64,000 nucleotides of DNA from Dyadobacter sp. CY343 (GTDB lineage Bacteria > Bacteroidota > Bacteroidia > Cytophagales > Spirosomataceae), in NCBI RefSeq assembly GCF_021390335.1, contig NZ_JAJUXK010000005.1, positions 248,001-312,000 of the forward strand, read 5' to 3'. A program made the translations under genes and the position numbers. Shown here piece by piece: positions 43,201 through 51,410 of the stretch. Under the pieces are notes generated by a model. It was not told the DNA's origin and did not search any database. It was given only the letters and a program-made list of their open reading frames with translations. Numbering within the stretch: position 1 is the first letter of the stretch; each line of letters starts with the position of its first letter.

Positions 43201-43479
43201 AGTACCTCCGGCGCTATGAATTCGTATTTCGTGGAAGACGGTTCTTACCTGAGGCTGAGGTCATTAATACTCGGCTATACGATTAATCCGGGCGTTTTAC
43301 AGAAAATAAAGGTATCAAAACTGCGACTGTACGTGCAGGCTGCGAATCTTTTCACGATCACTAAATACACTGGGCTCGATCCTGAGCTGGGCGGGAGCAG
43401 TTCAAGCTTCGGCGTGGACTACGGGAATTACCCGAACAACCAGCAGAATTTCCTTTTTGGACTTAATCTTTCCTTTTGA
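40297..43479 (+). CDS. SusC/RagA-type TonB-dependent outer-membrane transporter (PUL2)
   Basis: A 1060-residue importer. The signal peptide (FKATFLLLLALCLGTSERLAAQ) is followed by the CarboxypepD_reg-like domain (TRQIKGVVLDSLSQTPLPGVSV, about 32-115), the TonB box/plug (LNEIVVTGYSSQRKQDITGS; 'VLKDAGAAAIYGVRGANGVIVVTTKKG') and a large beta-barrel ending in 'LFGLNLSF'. It has no STN domain, so regulation should come from the linked GntR protein rather than from a sigma/anti-sigma pair. ATG 40297 precedes the signal peptide; the longer frame from 40249 is unrelated. It is followed by susD after 26 nt. Confidence 0.95.
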   Translation: MKQEKFYHFKATFLLLLALCLGTSERLAAQATRQIKGVVLDSLSQTPLPGVSVVLKGTTSVGTTTDAEGTYELAVPGDSETLVFSFVGYQSQEILTGNQTVINISLRTDTQSLNEIVVTGYSSQRKQDITGSVSVVDMKALKSVPAGSAVQALQGQAAGVNVISSGVPGASSNIFVRGVTSFGNTQPLVIVDGIQADLNNISAGEIESVQVLKDAGAAAIYGVRGANGVIVVTTKKGKSGQPSVTYDGYFGIQRPLGGNPFDLLNSQDFMKVMNIATPNNGLFKNGMPDYLYAGPGVSGIGMEGDPAVDPGKYSFDPINTANNYLIQKVNKTGTDWFHELFKPALMTNHNLAVSGGNEKASYLFSLGYIHQKGTLIETYLKRYSARINTEYRVNKRIRVGENMNIFYVDNPGFGNQSEFGTLSAVYKMMPIVPVYDIKGNFGGTFAGPALGSNQNPVAQQKRTLNNRNTSWNIVGNAYAEVDILKNLTARSSFGVNINNPYSQNFNYTQYDNKQGNSSPNSYSESASYNNTITWTNTLTYNNQFGKHNLQVLLGSESIKSMGRSVGGSSQKFFSTEFDYLILGNGTAGVTNFSNAYVNSLYSIFARMDYSFQDKYLIGATVRRDGSSRFGSESRFGVFPSFSLGWRLSGEEFMKSLNWLNDLKFRASYGILGSQNNVTPENAYTLFGGGYGNAYYDITGSSNSVKQGFIQTRIGNPNAGWEENIVSNIGIDATVLNNSLDFSFEYYKKSINGLLFTQPLPATVGGAAAPVVNIGDIQNKGFDIALTYRGRVGNNLQYSIGTNVTAYKNLVMDIPSPGYFEGVSQQGMGTLVRNKQGEAVSSFFGYDVISLFNSDQEVAEAPAQTGAATGRFRYRDVNGDGAITPDDRTMLGSPNPDFTYGLNLGLNYKGFDFSAIFYGSQGNEIVNTIRSYTHFYAGYVGNKSNVLLNAWTPENTNTTVPKIETGATLSTSGAMNSYFVEDGSYLRLRSLILGYTINPGVLQKIKVSKLRLYVQAANLFTITKYTGLDPELGGSSSSFGVDYGNYPNNQQNFLFGLNLSF

Positions 43480-43505
43480 TAATCAAAGCATTAACTCAAA
43501 ATACG

Positions 43506-45284
43506 ATGAAAAGATATTTTAAACCATTCCAAAAGGTCTGCCTACTTTCATTCCTTTTCCTGCTCGCGTGCAGTGACAAGTATCTAGAACTGAAACCGAT
43601 AGGAGCGGTCGACGAGTCTATTCTGGCTACCAAATCGGGTGTCGACGGTGTATTGATCGGAGCCTATTCGCTGCTCGACGGCGCAGGCGCTGTGGGCGGG
43701 GGAATATGGGGAAGTCTGACGGTGCTCGCCAGCGTCGCTTCCGACGATGCGCACACGGGTACCGAGCCAAATGGTCTGCTCGCTTCCTACGAAGGTTACA
43801 GCCACGATCCCACTACTTCGTCGACTGACGAGAAGTGGCGGTTTCTGTACGCGGCGGTGCAGCGTTCCAACGATGTGTTACGTTTACTGCCAAGGGTTAG
43901 TGAAATTTCGGAGGCGGATGCATTGCAGATCAAAGCGGAGGCGCTGTTTTTGCGCGGTGTTTATCACCTGGAACTGGCAAAACTGTGGCGGAACGTTCCG
44001 TTCGTAGACGAGACGGTTACTTATAAGGACGGCAATTACAATGTGTCCAATACCGAGCCGGTCTGGCCGAAAATCGAAGCTGATCTGCAATTTGCAGCGA
44101 CCAATCTCACGCCTACCAAATCTGACGTGGGCCGCGCCAATAGCTGGGCTGCGAAGGCGTTTCTGGCCAAGGTTTATATGTTTCAAAATAAATTCACCGA
44201 AGCTAAAACGTTACTGGACGAGATCATTTTAAGCGGAGTTACCGTAAATGGTAAGAAATATGGATTGGCTGAGGCATATTTCGATAATTTTCTGACTGCC
44301 AAGAAGCACGGTGCGGAGGTAGTATTTGCTGTTCAAATGTCAGTGTATGATGGTTCAAACGGAGCAAACGGAAACGGCGCCGATCTGTATAACGGACCTT
44401 TCGGTGGCCCGCCTTCCTGCTGCTACGGCTGGTTGCAGCCTTCTTTTGATCTTGTAAATGCATACCAGACAGACCCTGCAACGGGCTTGCCGCTCTTTGA
44501 TACTTACAATCAAAATCCTGTCAAAAGCGACCAGGGAATGGAATCTTCCGAACCTTTCACGCCGCATACCGGTACGCTGGACTCGCGCCTGGACTGGAAT
44601 GTCGGCAGAAGAGGTATTCCCTACCTGGACTGGGGCCTGCATCCCGGAAAAGCGTGGATCCGCCAGCAATCGACCGGCGGGCCTTACAGTGTGATCAAAA
44701 ATATCACTACGCAGGAAAGGGTGTCGATGGACCGGGAAAATGCGGCTATGAACAATCCTTATAATATGATCCGTTTCGCCGATGTTCTGCTTTGGGCGGC
44801 TGAGGTGGAGGTGGAAGTGGGAAGTCTGGCAAAAGCCGAAGAATATGTAAACAGGGTGCGTGCGCGCGCTGCAAATCCTGCCGGGTGGGTGAAGAAATAT
44901 GTGGATGATAAAAATCCGCTGAAAGGATTTACCGATGTACCTGCCGCCAATTATAAGGTAGGTCTATACAAAGGACATTTTACCCAGCAGGGAAAAGAAT
45001 ATGCACGCAAGGCAGTTCGCTTTGAAAGAAGGCTTGAACTGGCACTGGAACACCAGCGCTTTTTCGATCTGCAACGGTACGACAACGGGACAGGCTCTAT
45101 GGCTACCACCCTTAATACGTACCTGAACTTTGAAACCAATGTTCCTAAGTACGACAATAAGGCATATATGCCGAATACCAACTTCACAAAGGGCAAAAAC
45201 GAAATTTACCCGATTCCCCAGGCGCAGATCGATCTGAGTATGAAAGATGGTACTGCGACCTTAAAACAGAATCCGGGCTATTGA
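43506..45284 (+). CDS. SusD/RagB-type lipoprotein (PUL2)
   Basis: A 592-residue surface glycan-binding lipoprotein, longer than usual, with lipobox LLAC (about Cys22). It shows SusD N-region 'DKYLELKPIGAVDESILATKSGVDGVLIGAYSLLDG', TPR helices (LFLRGVYHLELAKLWRNVPFV; AWAAKAFLAKVYMFQNKFTEAKTLLDEII), 'MIRFADVLLWAAEVEVEVGSLAKAEEYVNRVRARAANP' and the closing 'KNEIYPIPQAQIDLS...TLKQNPGY'. A Gly/Asn-rich insert (GSNGANGNGADLYNGPFGGPP, about 280-300) sets it apart from the PUL1 and PUL3 proteins. ATG 43506 is 26 nt after the SusC stop. Confidence 0.94.
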   Translation: MKRYFKPFQKVCLLSFLFLLACSDKYLELKPIGAVDESILATKSGVDGVLIGAYSLLDGAGAVGGGIWGSLTVLASVASDDAHTGTEPNGLLASYEGYSHDPTTSSTDEKWRFLYAAVQRSNDVLRLLPRVSEISEADALQIKAEALFLRGVYHLELAKLWRNVPFVDETVTYKDGNYNVSNTEPVWPKIEADLQFAATNLTPTKSDVGRANSWAAKAFLAKVYMFQNKFTEAKTLLDEIILSGVTVNGKKYGLAEAYFDNFLTAKKHGAEVVFAVQMSVYDGSNGANGNGADLYNGPFGGPPSCCYGWLQPSFDLVNAYQTDPATGLPLFDTYNQNPVKSDQGMESSEPFTPHTGTLDSRLDWNVGRRGIPYLDWGLHPGKAWIRQQSTGGPYSVIKNITTQERVSMDRENAAMNNPYNMIRFADVLLWAAEVEVEVGSLAKAEEYVNRVRARAANPAGWVKKYVDDKNPLKGFTDVPAANYKVGLYKGHFTQQGKEYARKAVRFERRLELALEHQRFFDLQRYDNGTGSMATTLNTYLNFETNVPKYDNKAYMPNTNFTKGKNEIYPIPQAQIDLSMKDGTATLKQNPGY

Positions 45285-45333
45285 ACTACTATTTTTAAAC
45301 CCATTACTTTTTTATTCATTTCAATTAAATAGT

Positions 45334-46584
45334 ATGAAAAATCCTAACAAACAAGAAACGACAGTAACCAATCCTTTCAACCGCCGCTCCTTTTTACAGT
45401 CGATCGGGCTGGGTTCTGCTGCACTGGGTTTGGTGGCCGGCTGTTCTTCAGACCAGAAAGCGGAAGAAGCAGGCAAGGGAAATCCGGATATTCAGGGATT
45501 TGAAAAAACGGAAGCAGCAGCGAAATCGACCAAAAAGTGGGTAGCTGTTTCTGATAAAAAGGTACGCGTGGGCATTGTAGGTTATGGACTTTGCAAATTC
45601 GGGGCTGCATTTGAATTTCAAAACCATCCTAACGTAGAGATCGTCGCAGTAAGTGACCTTTTCCCCGACCGTTGCGCTGAGCTGGCCAAAGCGTGCAAGG
45701 TCTCCAAAACGTATCCGTCACTGGAAGAACTCGTAAAGGATGATAGCATTGAGGCGGTATTTATCGCAACCGACGCACCGAGCCACGCCAAGCACGCGAT
45801 TGAAGCATTAAATCACGGAAAACACGTCGCAGTGGCAGTACCGGCCGTTTTCGGTTCGCTGGAAGATGCGGACAGGCTGTATGAAGCGGTGAAAAAGAGT
45901 GGTAAGAAATACATGATGTTTGAAACTTCTTGCTTCCACGAGGACCTGTACGCGATGAAACAGATCTACGATAAAGGCGGATTTGGCAAGCTGGTTTACT
46001 CGGAAGGCGAATATTACCATTACATGGACGAGCCGCTGGCGTCGTACAAAAATTGGCGCGTGGGTCTTCCTCCGCAATACTATCCTACGCATTCCAATGC
46101 GTATTACGTAGGCGTGACGGGCGGCAGTTTTACCGAAGTTTCATGCCTCGGTATCCCGAGCATTGTGAAGCAGCTTCAACCTGCCAACAACCGTTACAAA
46201 AACCCATTTGGGACTGAAATTGCGCTTTTCCGCACGAACGAAGGCGGTATGTCGCGCATGGCGGTAAGCTGGGATTCACCGGGTGACCACGGTGAAAAAG
46301 GCAGGATCCGCGGACAGAAGGGCTCTTATTATGGTAAATACGAAGGCCACGAAAAGCAGCTGCCGGATATCGAAAGACCGCCGCTTCCCGCTGGTGTGGA
46401 CGAAGGCGGCCACGGCGGATCGCACGGCCGGCTGACGGACGAGTTCATTTCGGCAGTTCTTCAGGACCGTCACCCGCTGGTGAATATCGCGGTGGCGCTC
46501 AACCTGACCGTGCCGGGTATTGTTGCGCATAATTCGGCGATGAGGGACGGTGAGACTTTGAAAATCCCTCAGTATAAAATCTAA
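45334..46584 (+). CDS. Gfo/Idh/MocA-family oxidoreductase, Tat-exported and probably lipidated
   Basis: A 416-residue NAD(P)-dependent oxidoreductase. The N-terminus carries a twin-arginine motif (RRSFLQ) with a hydrophobic core and a lipobox-like AGC, so it is probably folded with cofactor in the cytoplasm and sent to the periplasm. The Rossmann domain starts 'KVRVGIVGYGLCKFGAAF' (about 74-91), and 'VFIATDAPSHAKHAIEALNHGKHVAVAVPA' occupies the place where family members have EKP; here the Lys-Pro pair is changed to VAVP. The C-domain has 'KNWRVGLPPQYYPTHSNAYYVGVTGGSFTEV'. It may act on sugars or glycoside substrates brought in by SusC/D. It lies 49 nt after susD. Confidence 0.9.
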   Translation: MKNPNKQETTVTNPFNRRSFLQSIGLGSAALGLVAGCSSDQKAEEAGKGNPDIQGFEKTEAAAKSTKKWVAVSDKKVRVGIVGYGLCKFGAAFEFQNHPNVEIVAVSDLFPDRCAELAKACKVSKTYPSLEELVKDDSIEAVFIATDAPSHAKHAIEALNHGKHVAVAVPAVFGSLEDADRLYEAVKKSGKKYMMFETSCFHEDLYAMKQIYDKGGFGKLVYSEGEYYHYMDEPLASYKNWRVGLPPQYYPTHSNAYYVGVTGGSFTEVSCLGIPSIVKQLQPANNRYKNPFGTEIALFRTNEGGMSRMAVSWDSPGDHGEKGRIRGQKGSYYGKYEGHEKQLPDIERPPLPAGVDEGGHGGSHGRLTDEFISAVLQDRHPLVNIAVALNLTVPGIVAHNSAMRDGETLKIPQYKI

Positions 46585-46643
46585 AACCTGCGGAGAATAC
46601 CAGCCACACTTGTTCGATAAATATTATTTTAAATGATCAGATT

Positions 46644-47990
46644 ATGAATTTAACATGGCCGAAGTCTTCGGAATTACTCAAAAATAACGAACAATGGATT
46701 CCCGGCGGCGTGGTATCCCTAAACCGAAAATCGGATCCTAATATCTGCTTCTCGAAAGGTTCTGGGAGTCACGTGTGGGATTTGGAAGGGAATAAATATA
46801 TCGATTACCAGGCTGGATTCGCGGCTTCTTTTCTCGGCCATAACGACCCGGATGTAAACCAGGCGGTGCTCGAAACATTGCAAAGCGACAGCGTATTAAT
46901 GGGCGCGGGGCCGACGGACCTGGAAGGGAAATTTGCGGAGCTTTTCTGTAAATCCGTTCCTACCGTGGAAAGTATCCAGATCACGACCACCGGGTCGGAA
47001 GCTACCTACCATGCGATACGTATAGCTAGGGGCGTTACCGGTCGCAACCATATTATCGTGATGCAGGGCGGCTATAATGGCTGGCATAATGATGTTGCCT
47101 GCAATGTGATCAGCGCGCTGGCCGATGTGGGTGAGCGGGTAAGTCCAGGCGAATATCCTTTCGATTCGCTTTCATCGGGTATTCCCGATGAGCACAAATC
47201 GCTGGTGCACGTGATCAATTACAACGACCTCGATTCTGTCCGTCACATCCTGAAAAACTTTCCGGTTGCCTGTATCCTGCTCGAACCGATTTTGCAGAAT
47301 ATAGGTATCGTAAAGCCGCTTCCGGGCTATTTGCAGGAGCTGAGAAAGCTGGCGGACGAGGATGGTTTTTTATTGATTTTTGATGAAGTAAAAACGGGTT
47401 TCCGTCACGCGTTGGGCGGTTACCAAAGCATTTGCGGCGTGCAGCCCGACCTCAGTACTTTTGGAAAAGCAGTTGCAAATGGGTATCCGCTGGGTGTGAT
47501 CGGCGGGAAGAAAAAGTATATGGATTATTTTGTCCATCCCGAAAAATCAAAAAGAGTACTGATTGCGGGTACTTTCAATGCATTTCCACTCACAACCGCC
47601 GCTGCGATCGCGACGCTGGAAAAACTGGCTTCTCCGGTTCATGACGTTTATGGGCACGTCAATCAGCTTGGACAGGTTCTGGAAGATGGTTTAAAGAGCA
47701 TTTTTTCAGCTACCGATAAACCTTTTCACATCGCGCGCCAGGGGTCTGCCTATTGCGTGTATTTCATGGACCATGCGCCGGTGGATTTTCACGATATTCT
47801 CAAAAACCACGACTTTGGTTTTGACAAATCCTACCGCGTGAAGCTGATCGACAAGGGTATATTTAATTTTCCACTCCCAATAAAACAGGGTAGCATTTCT
47901 TTTGCTCACACTTTGCAGGACATTGAAGAAACGCTTGAAAAAACCGAAGATGTTGTTCAGAGTTTGTTACAGCGCAGCGCGGTTTTGTAG
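46644..47990 (+). CDS. Class III (glutamate-1-semialdehyde-aminomutase-like) aminotransferase
   Basis: A 448-residue PLP enzyme. 'GNKYIDYQAGFAASFLGHNDPDVNQAV', 'TTTGSEATYHAIRIARGVTGRNHIIVMQGGYNGWHNDVA' (phosphate and ring contacts), 'GFLLIFDEVKTGFRHALGGYQ' (Asp that binds the PLP nitrogen) and 'LSTFGKAVANGYPLGVIGG' (Lys for the Schiff base, near residue 275) are all present. It is closest to the GSA-aminomutase branch, but gene context is not tetrapyrrole synthesis. Here it is in a PUL2 catabolic operon, so amino transfer to or from a keto-sugar or sugar-acid aldehyde is more plausible. It is 59 nt after the Gfo/Idh/MocA gene. Confidence 0.9.
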   Translation: MNLTWPKSSELLKNNEQWIPGGVVSLNRKSDPNICFSKGSGSHVWDLEGNKYIDYQAGFAASFLGHNDPDVNQAVLETLQSDSVLMGAGPTDLEGKFAELFCKSVPTVESIQITTTGSEATYHAIRIARGVTGRNHIIVMQGGYNGWHNDVACNVISALADVGERVSPGEYPFDSLSSGIPDEHKSLVHVINYNDLDSVRHILKNFPVACILLEPILQNIGIVKPLPGYLQELRKLADEDGFLLIFDEVKTGFRHALGGYQSICGVQPDLSTFGKAVANGYPLGVIGGKKKYMDYFVHPEKSKRVLIAGTFNAFPLTTAAAIATLEKLASPVHDVYGHVNQLGQVLEDGLKSIFSATDKPFHIARQGSAYCVYFMDHAPVDFHDILKNHDFGFDKSYRVKLIDKGIFNFPLPIKQGSISFAHTLQDIEETLEKTEDVVQSLLQRSAVL

Positions 47991-48020
47991 TTCTATCGAT
48001 CATTTTGCAATTCTTATCTT

Positions 48021-49199
48021 ATGAAAATTACTTCCATTGAAACACTGGTTTGTCACGCGCGGATGCGTAACTGGATCTTTGTGAAGGTAGTGACCGACCA
48101 GCCCGGCTTGTGGGGATGGGGTGAGGCTACACTGGAATGGCATACGCGGTCGGTGGTAGGGGCGGTGGAAGACCTTTCCCAGCTCCTGATCGGCGAAGAT
48201 CCGCGGCGCATTGAACACCTCTGGCAAATGATGTACCGCCAGCATTTCTGGCATGGAAACGGCATTGTGCGCGGAACCGCCATCAGCGGGATCGATATTG
48301 CGCTCTGGGATATTGCCGGGAAGATCCACGGCGTGCCCACGCACCATTTGTGGGGCGGCCGGGTGCGCGACCATATTCGTTTGTACTGCCATTTGGGTGG
48401 GGGTAAAATGGAAGATTTCTATCAAACCCGGCCCGATGATGCCAATCGTTTCGGCGAGCTGGCGCTGAAAGCGGTCGAAGACGGTTTTACTGCATTCAAA
48501 TCGATGGCAGTCCCGGAAACCATGCCGCTGGAAGGCTTGAAGCCGGTTCATTACGCCGAAGCCTGCGTGGCTTCCATGCGCGAGGCAGTTGGTAACAATA
48601 TCGATATTATGGTCGATTGCCACGCCCGGCCCAGCCCGAGAATGGGTATGCAGTTTGCGAAAGCGCTGGAACCTTATGGGCTGTACTTTTTTGAAGAACC
48701 CTGCTGGCCCGAAACCCTCGAAGATATTGCGCTTATTCAACGCGCCGTAAAAACGCCGATCGCTACCGGAGAGCGACTGGTGGGGGTGCATGCATTTCGC
48801 GAGTTGCTCGAAAAGAGGGCGGTAAGTGTGATCCAGCCCGATATTACGCATTGCGGCGGATTGAGTGAAGTGCGCCGCATTGCCGCGCTGGCCGAAGCTT
48901 ACCGCGTAGCCGTGGCGCCGCATAATCCGCAGGGGCCGGTGAGTACTGCGGCTTCCATTGAGTTCGGTTTTGCGACTCCTTCCTATATCATTTGTGAAAG
49001 CGTGCATAGCGACGTCCCCTGGCGGGATGAGGTTGTAAGTGAAGGATTTACAGTAGAGAAAAAAGGCCGGATCGTTTTTCCGAACGAAAAACCGGGTTTA
49101 GGGATAGAAATCAATGAGGAAGAAGTCAGAAAGCATCCCTTTGAACAGGAAGTGCTGCAACGCTCCTTTTACAGCGACGGCAGCGTAGGCGACTGGTGA
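48021..49199 (+). CDS. Enolase-superfamily sugar-acid dehydratase (galactonate-dehydratase-like)
   Basis: A 392-residue member of the mandelate-racemase group. '[12 protein letters not shown]' gives the first metal Asp and the His acid, '[10 protein letters not shown]' the second Glu, '[11 protein letters not shown]' the third Glu, '[18 protein letters not shown]' the Asp of the His-Asp dyad and '[16 protein letters not shown]' the catalytic His, in the arrangement of D-galactonate dehydratase. Such enzymes remove water from aldonic acids to give 2-keto-3-deoxy acids. The match is to the family, not to a proven substrate. No KDG kinase or aldolase follows, so the product must be handled elsewhere. 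It lies 30 nt after the aminotransferase. Confidence 0.9.
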   Translation: MKITSIETLVCHARMRNWIFVKVVTDQPGLWGWGEATLEWHTRSVVGAVEDLSQLLIGEDPRRIEHLWQMMYRQHFWHGNGIVRGTAISGIDIALWDIAGKIHGVPTHHLWGGRVRDHIRLYCHLGGGKMEDFYQTRPDDANRFGELALKAVEDGFTAFKSMAVPETMPLEGLKPVHYAEACVASMREAVGNNIDIMVDCHARPSPRMGMQFAKALEPYGLYFFEEPCWPETLEDIALIQRAVKTPIATGERLVGVHAFRELLEKRAVSVIQPDITHCGGLSEVRRIAALAEAYRVAVAPHNPQGPVSTAASIEFGFATPSYIICESVHSDVPWRDEVVSEGFTVEKKGRIVFPNEKPGLGIEINEEEVRKHPFEQEVLQRSFYSDGSVGDW

Positions 49200-49235
49200 T
49201 TTTATCTAAACTAAAAAGGGGAGGATAGTAAGTGA

Positions 49236-50003
49236 ATGAAGAAACTATTTGAAGGAAAAACGGTCATTCTGAGTGGAGGACTAGGCGATATCGGTCGATC
49301 CATCGCGACTGAATTTGCCCGGCAAGGCGCAAATATTGGTATCGGCGATCTTTTACCAGAATCAGCCGCAGCCGAATTTTTACAAACTATTCAGGCTTTT
49401 GGCGTCAAAGTTCACTATTGTCAGCTCGATATTACTGACGCAAATGCGGTTCAAAACTGGGTGCTGGAAGTCGAAAACCAGCTCGGAGTCGCTGACCTGA
49501 TCATTGCAAATGCAGCTACTGTGACCATCGGCGGCATTCACGCGATCACCCCGGAACAATGGGCGAGGGAGCTGCGGGTCAATCTCAACGGCGCTTTTTA
49601 CCTCACGCAAGCTGCTACCGCGCGGTTGTTGCACCACAGACAGCCGGGGCGCGTCGTGTTCGTGGGAAGCTGGGCCGCGGGTTCTGTTCATGTGCATATT
49701 CCCGCTTATTCGGTCTCCAAAGCTGGTTTACGGATGCTTTGCCAATGTATGGCGCTGGAACTGGCCCCGCACCAGATACTGGTCAACGAAATCGCGCCGG
49801 GCTATGTGGAAGCCGGGCTAAGTGCGGGAATTTGGGCTAGTAACCCCGGTTTGAAGGATATTTCGAGAGAAAAAGTACCGACTAAGAAAATTATTAGTCC
49901 CCAATCCGTCGCATGGCAGGTGATACAACTTTGCCACCCGCAAAACGAGCACATGACAGGCAGTACGGTGCTCATGGACGGAGGATTATCACTGCTCACC
50001 TGA
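49236..50003 (+). CDS. Short-chain dehydrogenase/reductase
   Basis: A 255-residue SDR. 'FEGKTVILSGGLGDIGRSIATEFARQGANIGIGD' carries the TGxxxGxG-type coenzyme motif (here SGGLGDIG), 'CQLDITDANAVQNWV' follows, 'LIIANAATVTIGG' the NAG motif, and the catalytic Tyr-Lys is in 'IPAYSVSKAGLRMLCQCMALEL' with Ser in 'VVFVGSWAAGSVH'. The acidic residue after the second strand (GDLL) favours NAD. An AGGGGAGGA run 10 nt before ATG is an unusually good Shine-Dalgarno for this phylum. It is in PUL2, so oxidation of a sugar or sugar acid is likely; the substrate is unknown. Confidence 0.9.
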   Translation: MKKLFEGKTVILSGGLGDIGRSIATEFARQGANIGIGDLLPESAAAEFLQTIQAFGVKVHYCQLDITDANAVQNWVLEVENQLGVADLIIANAATVTIGGIHAITPEQWARELRVNLNGAFYLTQAATARLLHHRQPGRVVFVGSWAAGSVHVHIPAYSVSKAGLRMLCQCMALELAPHQILVNEIAPGYVEAGLSAGIWASNPGLKDISREKVPTKKIISPQSVAWQVIQLCHPQNEHMTGSTVLMDGGLSLLT

Positions 50004-50021
50004 TTCTTAAAAGCGATTTGA

Positions 50022-51410
50022 ATGGACCCACAGCCTTACCTACCGATAAAAAATGCCTCTTTTTCAGGAATATTTGGTGTAGCCCAAACAGATATTACGC
50101 CCCCCGCCGGGATCTACTCCCGCAACTGGGGGGCGTCGGAACACGACGTGGCAGAGGGAGTTCACCGACCGCTGATACTTACGTGTCTGACGATCCAGTC
50201 TTCCCCGAATGAAAAACCGCTCGTGATCGTTGCGGCGGACCTGGGATGGTGGAAAAGTGCAGAAGACGAGCGATTTGTGCGCGGCAAGATACTGAATGCA
50301 TTGTCGCTCGATGCCGGGCGGCTGATGTTCTGTTTATCTCACACCCACGCAGGTCCGAGCTTATGCCGCGACGATGCAGCCAGAACGGGCGGCGACCTGA
50401 TCGCTCCTTATCTCGATCAGGTGATAAATTCGACTATTCTTACTGTCAATGAAGCACTTGCCTCAGTAAAAGCCGGTGTGCTGACATGGGAATATGGAAA
50501 ATGTAATCTTGCCAAAAACAGGGATTTACCCCAACCTGAGAAAAACCGTTTCCTGGTTGGCTTCAATGCCGAAATCCCCGCAGACGATACGCTGCTGGTA
50601 GGCCGCGTGACAGATAATGAGGGAAAAACCCTCGCTACACTGACTAATTACGCCTGCCACCCGACTACGCTTGCCTGGGATAACCGCCTCATTTCGCCCG
50701 ACTTCATCGGCGCAATGCGTGAAATCGTCGAAACCGAAACGCAGGCGCCAAGTCTGTTCCTGCAAGGCGCATCTGGCGATCTTTCTCCGGCTGAGCAATA
50801 CTCCGGCGACCAAAAGCTGGCCGACCGGTATGGCAGACAACTTGGCTATGCCGTACTGGCGACATTGGAAAGCATGTTCAGGCCTAAATCAAGCCTTACT
50901 TACCAGTGTGCCGTCGAGTCCGGCGCGCCGCTAGCGGTTTGGCGGGAGGAAGTTGATGCTATTTCCAATGTGCTTAAAGTGAATGTGATAGAAATTGAAT
51001 ATCCGCTTAAACCCATGTCGTCGCTTGCTGAGCTCGAAGCAGAATGGGCGAAATGCGAAGACCGGGTTTTGAAAGAGCGCCTCTGGCGAAAACGTTGCAT
51101 CCGGAAAGTGGTTGGCGATGGTACTACGGCTGTTATGCCCGTGTGGATGTGGCAATTGGGTGATAGTATTTTGGTTGGGCAATGCAATGAGGCTTATTCC
51201 GGGTTTCAGATCAACGTGCGCGCCGCCTTTCCTTCACACGCAGTAGCGGTGATGAATGTGGTCAACGGAAGCATTGGTTACCTGCCGCCTGCCGAATTGT
51301 ATGAGGAAGATATGTACGCAGTCTGGCAAACCCCTTTCGACAAAGGCTCCCTTGAAATGCTCCACGAAGCAGTAATATCCCAGGCCCAACTCATGATTTC
51401 TGAAAAATAA
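50022..51410 (+). CDS. Neutral/alkaline ceramidase-domain-like hydrolase
   Basis: A 462-residue protein with the N-terminal domain of the neutral ceramidase family: 'GIFGVAQTDITPPAGIYSRNWGASEHDVAEGVHRPL' (about 14-50) and 'MFCLSHTHAGPSLC', where His-x-His binds zinc. Later come 'TLTNYACHPTTLAWDNRLISPDFIGAMREIVE' with a further His and 'LFLQGASGDLSPAEQYSG'. It has no signal peptide, so it is cytosolic, unlike secreted ceramidases. Members of this domain family in Bacteroidota PULs are uncharacterised; amide or ester cleavage of a sugar derivative is a reasonable inference. It ends one base inside the start of the symporter gene (TAATG). Confidence 0.85.
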   Translation: MDPQPYLPIKNASFSGIFGVAQTDITPPAGIYSRNWGASEHDVAEGVHRPLILTCLTIQSSPNEKPLVIVAADLGWWKSAEDERFVRGKILNALSLDAGRLMFCLSHTHAGPSLCRDDAARTGGDLIAPYLDQVINSTILTVNEALASVKAGVLTWEYGKCNLAKNRDLPQPEKNRFLVGFNAEIPADDTLLVGRVTDNEGKTLATLTNYACHPTTLAWDNRLISPDFIGAMREIVETETQAPSLFLQGASGDLSPAEQYSGDQKLADRYGRQLGYAVLATLESMFRPKSSLTYQCAVESGAPLAVWREEVDAISNVLKVNVIEIEYPLKPMSSLAELEAEWAKCEDRVLKERLWRKRCIRKVVGDGTTAVMPVWMWQLGDSILVGQCNEAYSGFQINVRAAFPSHAVAVMNVVNGSIGYLPPAELYEEDMYAVWQTPFDKGSLEMLHEAVISQAQLMISEK

